Positions 9,099 through 17,814 are shown, counted from the stretch's first letter. The stretch: 64,000 nucleotides of DNA from Streptomyces caniscabiei (GCF_014930365.1 NZ_JABXWI010000003.1:496001-560000), one strand, 5' to 3'. Program-made: numbers and translations. The notes: generated by a model from the sequence alone, not told the origin.

Positions 9099-10603
9099 GC
9101 TGCCTTCGCCTCCTTCTCGGCCTTGTCGCTGCTCTTGTTCTCGTCGTCCGTGGTCCTGATCGTGAACACGCCCATCTGGGTGGGCGGGCCGACCTCCGGG
9201 TCGTCGGGGCCGATGGGCACGAACTCGACGTCGTAGCCGTGCCGTTCGGCGACCGTGGTCGCCCAGGTCCGGAATTCCTCACGCGTCCACTCGAAGCGGT
9301 GGTCGCCGTGCCGGGCGTGCCCGGCCGGGAGGGACTCCCAGCGGACGTTGTACTCGACGTTCGGCGTGGTCACGAGGACGGTGCGGGGGCGGGCCGAGCC
9401 GAACACCGCGTACTCCAGGGCCGGCAGCCGGGGCAGGTCGAGGTGTTCGACGACCTCCGAGAGCACGGCGGCGTCGTAGCCCTTGAGGCGCTTGTCGGTG
9501 TAGGCCAGCGAGCTCTGGAAGAGCTGGACGCGGGAGGCCTGGCGCTCGCCCATGCGGTCGAGCTTGAGGCGGCGGGAGGCGATGGTGAGCGCGCGCATCG
9601 ACACGTCCGTACCGACGATCTCGGTGAAGCGGACGTCCTTGAGCAGCGCCTGCACCAACTGCCCCTGGCCGCAGCCCAGGTCGAGGACGCGGGCGGCCCC
9701 GGAGTCCTTGAGCGCGGCGATGATCGCGTCCCGCCGCTGCACCGCCAGCGGAGTCGACTTCTCCGCGGACTCGTCCTCCCCGTCCGCGGATTCCTCGACC
9801 GCGTTGTCGATCTCCTCGACCTCGCTGTCGTCGGCCTCGGCCAGCCGTACGAGTTCCAGGCGCTCCATGGCCTGCCGGGTCAGCGACCAGCGGCGGGACA
9901 GATAGCGGCTGGTGATCAGCTGGTGCTCCGGGTGGGCCGGGAGCCAGCCCTCGCCCGCCCGCAGCAGCTTGTCGACCTCGTCGGACGACACCCAGTAGTG
10001 CTTGGCGTCGTCGAGGACCGGCAGCAGGACGTAGAGGTGGCGCAGCGCCTCGGCCAGGGTCAGCGACTCCGACTCCAGGCTGAGCCGTACGTAGCGCGAG
10101 GCGCCCCACTCGGGGAACTGGGTGTCCAGCGGCACCGCCTCGGCGGTGACGGTCCAGCCGAGCGGCGCGAAGAGCTTGACGACGAGGTCGGGGCCGCCGC
10201 GGGCGGGCAGCGCCGGTATCTCGACGCGCAGCGGGCGGACCTGCGCCGGGAGGTCCGGGCGGGCCTTGCACTGGCCGCGTACGGCGCTGGAGAAGACGTC
10301 GTTCAGCGCGACGGCGAGCAGCGAGGAGGCCGCGTACGGGCGGTCGTTGACGTACTGGGCGAGCGCCGCGTCCGGGGCGCCTCCGCGGCCCTTGCCCTTG
10401 CCCCGGCGGACCAGAGCCACCGCGTCCACCTCCAGCAGCAGCGCGGCCGTGCACCGCTCGACGTCCGCCTCGGGGTAGAGGACGTGCGCCTTGCCGTAGG
10501 AGGTGGAGAACGCCTGCGATCTGTCGGGATGCTTGTGGAGCAGGAAACCGAGATCGGTCGCGGGGCGCTCTGGGGTACCGGTGGTACTGATCGTCAGGAA
10601 CAC
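9095..10603 (-). CDS. hen1: 3'-terminal RNA ribose 2'-O-methyltransferase Hen1
   Basis: A 502-residue bacterial Hen1. The N-terminal ~240 residues are the Hen1-specific domain that partners Pnkp and supports its ligase activity. The C-terminal methyltransferase has the SAM motif VLDLGCGQGQL and the EVVEHLD segment, whose Glu/His residues coordinate the catalytic metal. It methylates the 2'-OH of the 3' nucleotide at the break before ligation, making the repaired site resistant to re-cleavage. The GTG at 10603 is preceded by GAGG; upstream in-frame codons add unconserved sequence. A repetitive acidic stretch between the domains (about residues 270-305) is typical of actinobacterial versions. 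Confidence 0.94.
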   Translation of the reverse strand: MFLTISTTGTPERPATDLGFLLHKHPDRSQAFSTSYGKAHVLYPEADVERCTAALLLEVDAVALVRRGKGKGRGGAPDAALAQYVNDRPYAASSLLAVALNDVFSSAVRGQCKARPDLPAQVRPLRVEIPALPARGGPDLVVKLFAPLGWTVTAEAVPLDTQFPEWGASRYVRLSLESESLTLAEALRHLYVLLPVLDDAKHYWVSSDEVDKLLRAGEGWLPAHPEHQLITSRYLSRRWSLTRQAMERLELVRLAEADDSEVEEIDNAVEESADGEDESAEKSTPLAVQRRDAIIAALKDSGAARVLDLGCGQGQLVQALLKDVRFTEIVGTDVSMRALTIASRRLKLDRMGERQASRVQLFQSSLAYTDKRLKGYDAAVLSEVVEHLDLPRLPALEYAVFGSARPRTVLVTTPNVEYNVRWESLPAGHARHGDHRFEWTREEFRTWATTVAERHGYDVEFVPIGPDDPEVGPPTQMGVFTIRTTDDENKSSDKAEKEAKAA

Positions 10604-10699
10604 GGTGGGGTTGCCTCGTCGTGGATGTCTGTGATGGACGCCCAACGTACAGCGAAGGATCGGGGCGCACTGAGGCATTTTCGCCGGAGGGCTGCCACC

Positions 10700-10735
10700 G
10701 CGTCGTGGCCGCGGCCGACCCCGCGGCCACGACGC
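10700..10735 (-). terminator. Terminator of the 5'-nucleotidase gene
   Basis: A perfect 15-bp stem, GCGTCGTGGCCGCGG (10700-10714) with CCGCGGCCACGACGC (10721-10735), just past the stop at 10746 on the minus strand. It also insulates the hen1 promoter, which must lie between about 10604 and 10700. Confidence 0.75.
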
Positions 10736-10745
10736 GAGCCCGGCA

Positions 10746-13604
10746 TCAGGGCAGCTCGGTGACCCGGTCGGTGCCCGGCGGGGCGACGGGGCTTCGCGCG
10801 GTGAGGTAGTCGGTGAGGGCGGTGATGTCGTCGCCGCCGCCGACGGTGTGCGTGCCCTCGGCGAAGGTGGTGAAGCCGTCGCCGCCCGCCGCGAGGAAGG
10901 TGTTGGCGGTCACCCGGTAGGTGGCGTCGGGGTCCAGGGTCTCGCCGTCGAGTTCGATCGACGACGGGTCGATGCGGTCGCCGACGGGGGCGCTGCGGGA
11001 GAAGGAGTAGGTCAGGCCCTTGGAGACACCCAGCATCAGGGTGGGCGCGCGGGTCCCGGAGTCGTCGAACTGTTCCTCCAGGATCCGCTCGATCTGTGCT
11101 CCGGTGAGGTCCACCGACACCAGGGACCCGGCGAAGGGCTGCACGGCGAAGGCCTCGGCGTAGGTGATCTCACCGGGTGCCTCGCCGCCCGTGGAGAAGG
11201 CGTGGACGAGGTCGGCCCGTACGCCGCCGGGATTCATCAACGCGATCCGGGCGCCGCCCCGTCCGGGCGCCGAGGTGGCCGCGAGCTGTGCGTCGGCGAC
11301 GAGGTTCGCGAGGTCCGACTCGGCGTCGCGGGTCTCGGAGCGGGTGATGTCGGCGGTGACGCTGCCGACGACCTTGTTGGCCAGGGGCGCCGAGAGGGCC
11401 TTCCACTTGTCGATGACGGCGGTCTGGTCGGCGTCCTTGGGGACGGTGCGGGTGACGAGGTGGTTCATCGCGGCGACCCTCTCCCGTACGACGTCGCCGG
11501 TGCGGCGGTCCACGGGGAGCCGTGTCTCGGTGACGACCCGGCCGAAGGAGGAGGCCGAGGTGACCGTGCGGGGGTGACCGGCCGGGTCGGGCAGGGTGCA
11601 GACGTACGGCTGGTGGGTGTGGCCGGTGACGACGGCGTCGATGGCCGGGTCCAGGCGCTCGGCGATGTCGACGATCGGACCGGAGATGCCGTCGCACTGT
11701 CCGTACGAGCCGGCCTGGACGCCGCCCTCGTGGAGCAGGACCACGATCGCCTCGACGCCCTGGCGGCGCAGCGCGCGGGCGGCGGCGTCGGCGGTCTCGA
11801 CCTCGTCGGCGAAGCGCACGGAGGTGATGCCGGACTGTCCGGTGACGGCGGGGGTGCCTTCCAGGGTCATGCCGATGAAGCCGACCTTGACGCCGTCGAC
11901 CTTCTTGACCCAGGTGGGCGCGAGGAGGGGCTTTCCGGTGCCGCGGTCGAGGACGTTGGCGGCCAGCCAGGGGAAGGCGGAGCCGTCGTAGGGCTCGCCG
12001 TCCAGGTAGCAGCCGTCGTCGGGGTGGCAGCCGCCGTGCTGGATGCGCAGCAGTTCCCCGGTGCCCTCGTCGAACTCGTGGTTGCCGACGCCGGTGACGT
12101 CCAGGCGCAGTTTCTCCATGGCCTCGACGGTCGGTTCGTCGTGGAAGAGGCCGGAGAGGAAGGGGCTGGCGCCGATGATGTCGCCGGCGGCGACGGTCAG
12201 GGAGGCGTCGGTGCCCTCGCGGAGCTGTGCGAGCCGGGTCGCCAGGTACTCGGAGCCGCCGACCGGGGTGGCCTTCGCGTCGAGCTTGGAGCCGAGGGTG
12301 GCGTCGCGGCCCGTGGGCGGCTCCAGGTTGCCGTGGAAGTCGTTGAAGGAGAGGAGTTGGACGTCGGCGGTGTCCGGTCGCTTCGGGAGGGCGGGGACGC
12401 CGGTCAGGGCGCCGGGGCGGACCGACAGCAGATGGAACTTGGTGACGCTGCCGTTGAAGCCGAAGTTGTCGTCGGCGACGAGGACGAGGGTGCGGGAGCC
12501 GTCGGGGAGGGTCGGGCCCCAGGTGATGCCCTCGACGTTGTCGGCGTCCGTGCCGGAGAGGGTGAAGTCGTAGAGCAGCTTCTTCGGCATGGGCCGCTCC
12601 GTGCCGGACAGCTTCGGCTCGCCGCGTACGTCCGTCGCGCCGCGGGTGGTCGTCCAGTACAGCCGGATCGCGAAGCCCACGCCGGAGGCGAAGGAGCGTT
12701 CGACGGTGAGGTAGTCGGTGCTGTTGATCGCGAGGATCTCGGAGACACCCCGGTCGGCCGAGTACGTGCCGACGGGGGCCGGCAGCGGGGCGGTGGGCGC
12801 GGCGGAGATCGGGTCGACCTCGTAGACGTGCTCGGCCTCGGGCCTGCCGGTGCGGCGGTCCATGACCAGCAGGCGGGAGGGGCTCTTCGCGGTCAGTCCG
12901 GCCGCGGGGCCGTCCTGGACGAGCGCGTTCTCGGTGATCGTGACGGCCTCGCGGCCGTCCGGGGAGAGGGTCAGCCCCTCCAGGGCCTGGTTGTTGCGGA
13001 CACCGGCGGTGAGGGTGCCCGACGCCGAGCGGACGGGGGCGTACGCCTTCGGCAGCGGCAGTTCGCGGACGTACGCGCCGGCCGTGGACGTCTCGCGGAC
13101 GAACGCCGGCTGCCCGGAGGCGGAGGCGCCCTCGCTGGTCCACAGCAGGCCCTTGCCGCCGGGGTTCCAGCGGATCGCCTCCGGGTCGACGGCCTTGGTG
13201 GCGAAGGGTGCGCCGGTGGTGTCGTCGAGGACGGTCAGGGCGTCGAGGGCGGGCTTGTCCTCGGCGAACTTCCTTCCGTCGAGCGGGAGTCGGAGCGTGT
13301 AGAAGCGTGCCTTGCCGTTCTCCGAGCGGTCGTCGCTGAGGGCGGCGTACGTGCGGGACTTCGGGTCGTAGTCGATGCCGGACAACCCCCCGAAGGGCAT
13401 GCCGAGTTCGGTGGTTCCGGCGGGGACGGTGAGGGTGTCGAGGAGGGTGATGCCGTTCTGGGTCTTCTCGGGGGTGCCGTCCGCTTCGGGTGTGGCTTCG
13501 GCGGCGAGACCGTTGGTGAGGGCCAGGCCGCCGAGGAGGGCGGAGGTGGTGAGGGCGGCGCGTCTGCGTCCGCGCATGCCGACGAGGCGTCTGTGTCTGG
13601 GCAT
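10746..13604 (-). CDS. Secreted phytase-like/esterase-like domain plus 5'-nucleotidase
   Basis: A 952-residue exported protein. A long Arg-rich N-terminus precedes a signal peptide (ALTTSALLGGLALTNGLAAEA, split here only for display of its core ALLGGLALTNGLAA). Residues about 45-390 match the esterase-like activity of phytase family (beta-propeller type, with GLSGIDYD and EGITWGP). Residues about 410-945 form a UshA-type 5'-nucleotidase: metallophosphatase motifs FNDFHGN, GNHEFD and GHTH, followed by the C-terminal nucleotide-binding domain (NPGGVRADL). It probably releases phosphate and nucleosides from extracellular nucleotides. The neighbouring nucleoside-type transporter fragments and amidohydrolase suggest a nucleoside salvage neighbourhood, although it is not obviously in their operon because a terminator separates it. 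Confidence 0.88.
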   Translation of the reverse strand: MPRHRRLVGMRGRRRAALTTSALLGGLALTNGLAAEATPEADGTPEKTQNGITLLDTLTVPAGTTELGMPFGGLSGIDYDPKSRTYAALSDDRSENGKARFYTLRLPLDGRKFAEDKPALDALTVLDDTTGAPFATKAVDPEAIRWNPGGKGLLWTSEGASASGQPAFVRETSTAGAYVRELPLPKAYAPVRSASGTLTAGVRNNQALEGLTLSPDGREAVTITENALVQDGPAAGLTAKSPSRLLVMDRRTGRPEAEHVYEVDPISAAPTAPLPAPVGTYSADRGVSEILAINSTDYLTVERSFASGVGFAIRLYWTTTRGATDVRGEPKLSGTERPMPKKLLYDFTLSGTDADNVEGITWGPTLPDGSRTLVLVADDNFGFNGSVTKFHLLSVRPGALTGVPALPKRPDTADVQLLSFNDFHGNLEPPTGRDATLGSKLDAKATPVGGSEYLATRLAQLREGTDASLTVAAGDIIGASPFLSGLFHDEPTVEAMEKLRLDVTGVGNHEFDEGTGELLRIQHGGCHPDDGCYLDGEPYDGSAFPWLAANVLDRGTGKPLLAPTWVKKVDGVKVGFIGMTLEGTPAVTGQSGITSVRFADEVETADAAARALRRQGVEAIVVLLHEGGVQAGSYGQCDGISGPIVDIAERLDPAIDAVVTGHTHQPYVCTLPDPAGHPRTVTSASSFGRVVTETRLPVDRRTGDVVRERVAAMNHLVTRTVPKDADQTAVIDKWKALSAPLANKVVGSVTADITRSETRDAESDLANLVADAQLAATSAPGRGGARIALMNPGGVRADLVHAFSTGGEAPGEITYAEAFAVQPFAGSLVSVDLTGAQIERILEEQFDDSGTRAPTLMLGVSKGLTYSFSRSAPVGDRIDPSSIELDGETLDPDATYRVTANTFLAAGGDGFTTFAEGTHTVGGGDDITALTDYLTARSPVAPPGTDRVTELP

Positions 13605-13670
13605 GGGTGTTCCCTTCCGGGGAGGGTGAGGGGCCGAGTTGGTGCGTCGCGGGGTGCGGGTCCGTGGGGG

Positions 13671-13728
13671 CTGGTCGCGCAGTTCCCCGCGCCCCTGAAA
13701 AAGCGGGGCTGCGCCCCTGCTTTTTCAG
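13671..13728 (-). terminator. Terminator of permease gene (dispersed repeat, copy 2)
   Basis: The hairpin CTGAAAAAGC (13695-13704) with GCTTTTTCAG (13719-13728) encloses an inner stem GGGGC/GCCCC. The sequence before it, GGGGCTGGTCGCGCAGTTCC, is the same arm as at 4290. It lies between the 5'-nucleotidase start and the permease stop. Confidence 0.7.
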
Positions 13729-13753
13729 GCCGGCCCGGCCGGGAGCGGGCCGG

Positions 13754-14689
13754 TCAGAGGGATGCCGGGGCCATCTGCCCCGCGCCTCGGCGCTTCCTGC
13801 GCCAGGCGTACACGGCCAGCGCGACCAGCGTCATCGCGTACGGGATGGTCGACACCAGTTGCGGGGGGACGTCGAGGGTGCCGAGCTGGACCGCCAGGGC
13901 CTCGGCCGCGCCGAAGCCGAGGGCCGCTAGGAAGACCCCCCAGGGGCGCAGGCCGCCGAGGAAGACCGCGGCGAGGGCGATGAAGCCTCGGCCGGCGGTC
14001 ATGTCCCGGACGAAGAAGGAGACGTACCCCATGCTGAGGAACACTCCGGCGAGGCCGGCCAGCGCGCCGCTGAGGGCGAGACCGGCGTACTGGACGCGCC
14101 GTACCGCGATGCCGACCGAGGCGGCGGCGTCCGGCATCTCGCCGACCGCGCGGAGGTGGAAGCCGAAGCGGGTGCGGTAGAAGAGCCAGGCGACGAAGGG
14201 CGCCGAGAGGAAGGCCAGCCAGGTGAGCATGTTCTGGCCGCTCAGTACGTCCCCCAGCACCGGGATGTCCTCGATGCCGGGCAGGGTGACCGTGGGCAGG
14301 GTTCCGCTCTTCAGGCCCGACGTGCCGCCCTTGTCGCCGAGGAGGGTGAAGACGGCGTAGGCGGTGCCGCCGGACGCGAGCAGGTTGAGGCCGATGCCGG
14401 CGATGATCGCGTCGGCGCCCAGTTCCAGACGGAGCGCGGCGAGGAGGAGGCCGAGCAGGACGGCCACCGCCACCCCGGCGAGGGCGCCGGCCGCGACCGA
14501 TCCGCTGTAGCCGGCGACCAGCGCGCCCGTGCAGGCGGCGCTCAGCATCTGGCCCTCCAGGGCGATGTTGCTGATGCCGGCGCGTTCGGCGACGAGTCCG
14601 CCCATGGCGGCGAGGAGGTACGGGGTGGCCACGCGCAGCACGGCGGCGAGGAAGGCGCTGCTGAGGACGACGTCGACGACGGAACTCAT
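13754..14689 (-). CDS. ABC transporter permease (nucleoside/simple-sugar, BmpD-NupQ type)
   Basis: A 311-residue integral membrane protein with about eight hydrophobic segments and the family start LVAERAGISNIALEGQM, typical of the second permease of BMP-lipoprotein nucleoside importers. Its ATG (14689) overlaps the preceding stop (ATGA), as expected for the permease1-permease2 junction. However, the ATPase, substrate-binding lipoprotein and nearly all of permease 1 are missing here, so the protein is probably an orphan without its transporter partners. It may be non-functional or may pair with components elsewhere. Confidence 0.85.
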   Translation of the reverse strand: MSSVVDVVLSSAFLAAVLRVATPYLLAAMGGLVAERAGISNIALEGQMLSAACTGALVAGYSGSVAAGALAGVAVAVLLGLLLAALRLELGADAIIAGIGLNLLASGGTAYAVFTLLGDKGGTSGLKSGTLPTVTLPGIEDIPVLGDVLSGQNMLTWLAFLSAPFVAWLFYRTRFGFHLRAVGEMPDAAASVGIAVRRVQYAGLALSGALAGLAGVFLSMGYVSFFVRDMTAGRGFIALAAVFLGGLRPWGVFLAALGFGAAEALAVQLGTLDVPPQLVSTIPYAMTLVALAVYAWRRKRRGAGQMAPASL

Positions 14690-16125
14690 CGGGTGGCCCC
14701 CTCGCCGTGCGAGGCGGTCGCCGGTCGGGCTGCGAGACGGCGTTTGAGGAGGTCCGGGAGGGCCTGGGCGGTGACCAGGAGGACGATGACCGCCTGGATC
14801 ACGACGACGATCTCCGTTCCGACGTCCGTCTGCTGTTCCATGATGTCTCCCCCGGCACGCAGGTAGGAGTAGAAGAGGCCGGCGACCACGACCACCGTGC
14901 GCACGTCGGCGGCGCGGGCGCTGTAGACGAGGGCGGCCCGCGGGTCGTGCAGCGGACGGCAGTGCGGGCCGGACAGATCGGTGAGGACGATGTCGGCGCG
15001 CATGCCCGGTTCCAGCGCGCCGATCCGGTCCTGGAGCCCCAGGGCCCGGGCCCCGCCCCGCAGGGCCGTGCGCAGGGTGTCGGACACCGTCATCCAGGTC
15101 GCGTCCCGCACCGCCTGCTTCTGCGTGAGCGCGACCAGCCGCAGCGCCTCCCACACGTCCAGGGTGTTGTGCCCGGCGGCCCCGTCCGTGCCGACGGCGA
15201 CCGTGATCCCGGCGCCGAGCAGATCGCGGACCGGCGTCAGCGGGGACAGGGCGTGCTTGAGATACACCTTGGGGCAGCAGGCCACGGCGGTCCGGTCCGC
15301 GTACTCGGCGAGCAGCGGCAGGTCCCGCTCGACGATCCCGCAGCCGTGGGCGATGAGGGCGCCCGCGTCCAGGACACCGGTGTCGTGCAGCACCCGGATC
15401 GGGGTGATCCCCCGCCGCTCCAGGCTGGACCGCGTCTGCTCCAGGTGCTCGGCGGCGTGGATGTGCATCCGCACCCCGAGCCGCCGGGCGTGGTCGGCCA
15501 GGGTCCGCAGATCACGGTCCTCGACGGTGTACGGGGCGTGCGGCCCGAGCGAGACGGTCACGCGGCCGTCGGCCCCGCCGTGCCAGGTCTCGGCGAAGGC
15601 GACGCCGGCCTCCAGCGCCGCCGCGCCGCCGCTGCTGAAGTAGGTGGGCGCGATGTCGGCGCGCAGCCCGGTCCCGGCCACCGCCTCGGCGATCCGGTCG
15701 GGGAAGAAGTAGTGGTCGGCGAAGGTGGTGACGCCCGAACGGATCATCTCCGCGCAGGCCAGCAACGCGCCGGCCCGTACGTCCTCGGCGGTCAGATTGG
15801 ACTCCATGGGCCAGACGCGGTCGTTGAACCACCCCTCGACCGTGACGTCCTCGGCCGCGCCCCGCATCAGCACCATCGGGCTGTGCGTGTGCGCGTTCAC
15901 CAGTCCGGGCAGGGCCAGCAGCCCCCGCCCGTCGACGACCTCCGTGCCCGGCTCCTCGGGCCGCTCCGGGCCCGTCGGCCGTACGTCCACGATGACGCCG
16001 TCGGCCACCACGATGTCCCGTCCGGGCAGGACCTCGCACTCGCCCTCCACCGGGACGCGCAGCACGTCACAGCCGCGCACCAGGAGACGGTGGCGGGTGA
16101 CGGAAGGGGACGTGTCGTCGCTCAT
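14686..16125 (-). CDS. Amidohydrolase fused to C-terminus of a lost ABC permease
   Basis: A 479-residue chimera. Residues 1 to about 416 are a metal-dependent amidohydrolase of the chlorohydrolase/5'-methylthioadenosine-S-adenosylhomocysteine deaminase type, with NAHTH, a central HIHAAEH segment, HGCG and GTDGAAGHNTLDVWE motifs; it deaminates purine-like or related substrates. The last 63 residues (from LFYSYLRAGGD, near 14877) have no counterpart in amidohydrolases. They match the final transmembrane helix and tail of the first permease of a nucleoside ABC transporter (IVVVIQAVIVLLVTA). The start ATG at 16125 is preceded by a LacI-type operator. The amidohydrolase core is complete apart from its extreme C-terminal strands, so activity may be affected. 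Confidence 0.85.
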   Translation of the reverse strand: MSDDTSPSVTRHRLLVRGCDVLRVPVEGECEVLPGRDIVVADGVIVDVRPTGPERPEEPGTEVVDGRGLLALPGLVNAHTHSPMVLMRGAAEDVTVEGWFNDRVWPMESNLTAEDVRAGALLACAEMIRSGVTTFADHYFFPDRIAEAVAGTGLRADIAPTYFSSGGAAALEAGVAFAETWHGGADGRVTVSLGPHAPYTVEDRDLRTLADHARRLGVRMHIHAAEHLEQTRSSLERRGITPIRVLHDTGVLDAGALIAHGCGIVERDLPLLAEYADRTAVACCPKVYLKHALSPLTPVRDLLGAGITVAVGTDGAAGHNTLDVWEALRLVALTQKQAVRDATWMTVSDTLRTALRGGARALGLQDRIGALEPGMRADIVLTDLSGPHCRPLHDPRAALVYSARAADVRTVVVVAGLFYSYLRAGGDIMEQQTDVGTEIVVVIQAVIVLLVTAQALPDLLKRRLAARPATASHGEGATR

Positions 16126-16144
16126 GCGGCACAAGCTAGATATC

Positions 16145-16156
16145 CAAAACGTTTTG
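16145..16156 (-). promoter_or_regulatory. LacI-family type operator in amidohydrolase promoter
   Basis: The perfect palindrome CAAAACGTTTTG lies 20 bp upstream of the amidohydrolase ATG. On the minus strand it falls between a possible -35 TTGTGC and -10 TAGCTT spaced by 17 bp, which would make the transcript leader very short. The central CG flanked by AAA/TTT is characteristic of LacI/GalR operators. The repressor is not in the window. Confidence 0.55.
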
Positions 16157-16227
16157 CACAACGACGAGACTCTTCGGATGTCGCGGTGTCCCCGGAGCGC
16201 CGGCCGGGACGGTGATCGCCGTGGACG

Positions 16228-16260
16228 GCCGCCTCCCGCGCCCCGGGCGCGGGAGGCGGC
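16228..16260 (-). terminator. Terminator of LLM oxidoreductase gene
   Basis: A perfect 15-bp stem GCCGCCTCCCGCGCC / GGCGCGGGAGGCGGC with a 3-nt loop, five bases beyond the stop at 16266. Confidence 0.75.
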
Positions 16261-16265
16261 ACACG

Positions 16266-17189
16266 TCAGGACAGCTGGGACTGCACCTGGGCGGAGATCA
16301 GCTCCAGGTGGTCCAGGTCGTCGAGGTCGAGGACCTGGAGGTAGACGCGCTGGGAGCCGATGGCCCGGTAGCGGCCGAGCTTGTCGACGACCTCGGCCGG
16401 GGAGCCGGCGAGGCCGTTGGCCTTGAGCTCGTCGACCTCACGGCCGATCGCGGCGGCGCGCCGGGCGACCTCGGCGTCGTCCTTGCCCACGCAGACGACC
16501 AGGGCGTTCGAGTACACGAGGTCGTCGCCCTTGCGGCCGGCCTCCTCGGCGGCCGCACGGACCCGGCCGAACTGGCGCTCGCTGTCCTCGATCGACGCGA
16601 ACGGCATGTTGAACTCGTCGGCGTACCGCGCGGCGAGCCGCGGGGTGCGGACCGCGCCGTGGCCGCCGACGAGGACCGGCACCTTGGCCTGCGCGGGCTT
16701 GGGCAGCGCGGGCGAGTCGGTCAGCTGGTAGTGGGTGCCCTCGAAGGAGAACGTCTTGCCGACCTCGGTGGCCCACAGGCCGGTGACGATGGCCAGCTGC
16801 TCCTCCAGGCGGCCGAACTTCTCCTTGGGGAACGGGATGCCGTACGCCTTGTGCTCCTCCTCGAACCAGCCCGCGCCCAGGCCGAGTTCTACGCGGCCGC
16901 CGGACATCTGGTCGATCTGCGCGACCTGGATGGCGAGCACACCCGGCAGGCGGAAGGTTCCTGCAGTCATCAGGGTGCCGAGGCGGATGCGCTTGGTCTC
17001 ACGGGCGAGTCCGGCCAGGGTGATCCAGGCGTCGGTGGGGCCCGGCAGGCCGTCCGACGAACCCATGCGCAGATAGTGGTCGGAGCGGAAGAACGCGTCG
17101 AAGCCGAGGTCCTCGGTCGCCTTGGCGACGGCGAGGAGGGTGTCGTAGGTCGCCCCCTGCTGGGGCTCGGTGAAGATGCGAAGATCCAT
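16266..17189 (-). CDS. LLM-class F420-dependent oxidoreductase
   Basis: A 307-residue luciferase-like TIM-barrel protein. It begins MDLRIFTEPQQGATYDTLL, with the segments DAFFRSDHYLRMG and GLGAGWFEEEHKAYGIPFP that are characteristic of actinobacterial F420H2-dependent reductases with an LLM-F420 signature. Its substrate is unknown; members reduce or oxidise small organic molecules with deazaflavin F420. The ATG at 17189 is chosen over a start at 17204, with AGGA and GGAGG immediately upstream. It is a single-gene unit with its own terminator. Confidence 0.85.
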   Translation of the reverse strand: MDLRIFTEPQQGATYDTLLAVAKATEDLGFDAFFRSDHYLRMGSSDGLPGPTDAWITLAGLARETKRIRLGTLMTAGTFRLPGVLAIQVAQIDQMSGGRVELGLGAGWFEEEHKAYGIPFPKEKFGRLEEQLAIVTGLWATEVGKTFSFEGTHYQLTDSPALPKPAQAKVPVLVGGHGAVRTPRLAARYADEFNMPFASIEDSERQFGRVRAAAEEAGRKGDDLVYSNALVVCVGKDDAEVARRAAAIGREVDELKANGLAGSPAEVVDKLGRYRAIGSQRVYLQVLDLDDLDHLELISAQVQSQLS

Positions 17190-17427
17190 GCCTCCATCCT
17201 GCACGCTCGACCCCCGGTCAACGGCATTGGTCCCACCGGTGCCTTGGGGCCACGGTCGGGTGAAAATCCGTCAACCCGGCGCCCGGGACGGACGGGGTCA
17301 GTGACCGGCCGGAACGGTGATCGTTGCTCGGGAGGAGCCGGACCGCCCGGCACCCGTCGCCGGCGTCCGCTGCCGGCGCGAGCGCACCACGTGCCCCCTC
17401 GGGGGCGAGGGCCGAGGAGGCCGTCAC

Positions 17428-17595
17428 ATGTCCCAGGAAGCCGTGCCGGAGCAGGCTGCCGTGCCTGCGCAGCCGAAGGGTCTGCTCCAGCAGATGGAGG
17501 AGCTGATGGCTGCCCTGAACGCGGACCTGTCCCAGCTCGACGCGGAGTTCTCCGCGCCGCGTGCCGCCGCCGCGGAGGAGAGCGAACCCGCCTGA
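17428..17595 (+). CDS. Small hypothetical protein
   Basis: A 55-residue acidic, Ala/Gln-rich peptide starting MSQEAVPEQAAVP, with a central amphipathic helix (LLQQMEELMAALNADLSQLD). A strong GAGGAGG ribosome site precedes the ATG and a hairpin terminator follows, so it is probably a genuine gene. No family was recognised. It lacks a signal peptide, Cys residues or a leader/core pattern that would mark it as a peptide natural-product precursor. Confidence 0.55.
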   Translation: MSQEAVPEQAAVPAQPKGLLQQMEELMAALNADLSQLDAEFSAPRAAAAEESEPA

Positions 17596-17612
17596 CCTTC
17601 TCCGAGCCCCGA

Positions 17613-17639
17613 CGCCCGGCCATGCCTTTCGGCCGGGCG
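17613..17639 (+). terminator. Terminator of small gene
   Basis: CGCCCGGCC (17613-17621) pairs with GGCCGGGCG (17631-17639), 18 bases past the small gene's stop codon. Confidence 0.65.
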
Positions 17640-17695
17640 CTCGTCATGTTCGGGCTGCGCCACCTCGGCCCGCTGAGGTGAGTTGTTCGGCTGCG

Positions 17696-17760
17696 GGTGG
17701 GTGGGGGCTGGTCGCGCAGCTCCCCGCACCCTCGAAAACCCGGGGGCGCCCCCTACTTCC
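17696..17760. repeat. Dispersed intergenic repeat, copy 3 (degenerate)
   Basis: GTGGGGGCTGGTCGCGCAG followed by CTCCCCGCACCCTCGAAAACC matches the arms at 4285-4325 and 13667-13700 with a few substitutions. The 3' half has diverged. It sits downstream of the 158-residue minus-strand gene and could act as its terminator. Confidence 0.6.
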
Positions 17761-17814
17761 AGAGAGAGCAGAAGGAGTGCGTGAGCGATCACGCGTCACC
17801 GGCGGCCGAAAGCC

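Noticed and set aside
10848..14180. Open frame of about 1100 codons on the plus strand
   Set aside because: It runs antisense over the 5'-nucleotidase and permease genes, has Gly/Val/Asp-rich low-complexity translation and no domain. Long antisense frames arise from GC-rich third codon positions.
17317..17427. Longer form of the small protein at 17428
   Set aside because: The extension is Arg-rich and the strong GAGGAGG site lies directly before the ATG at 17428.
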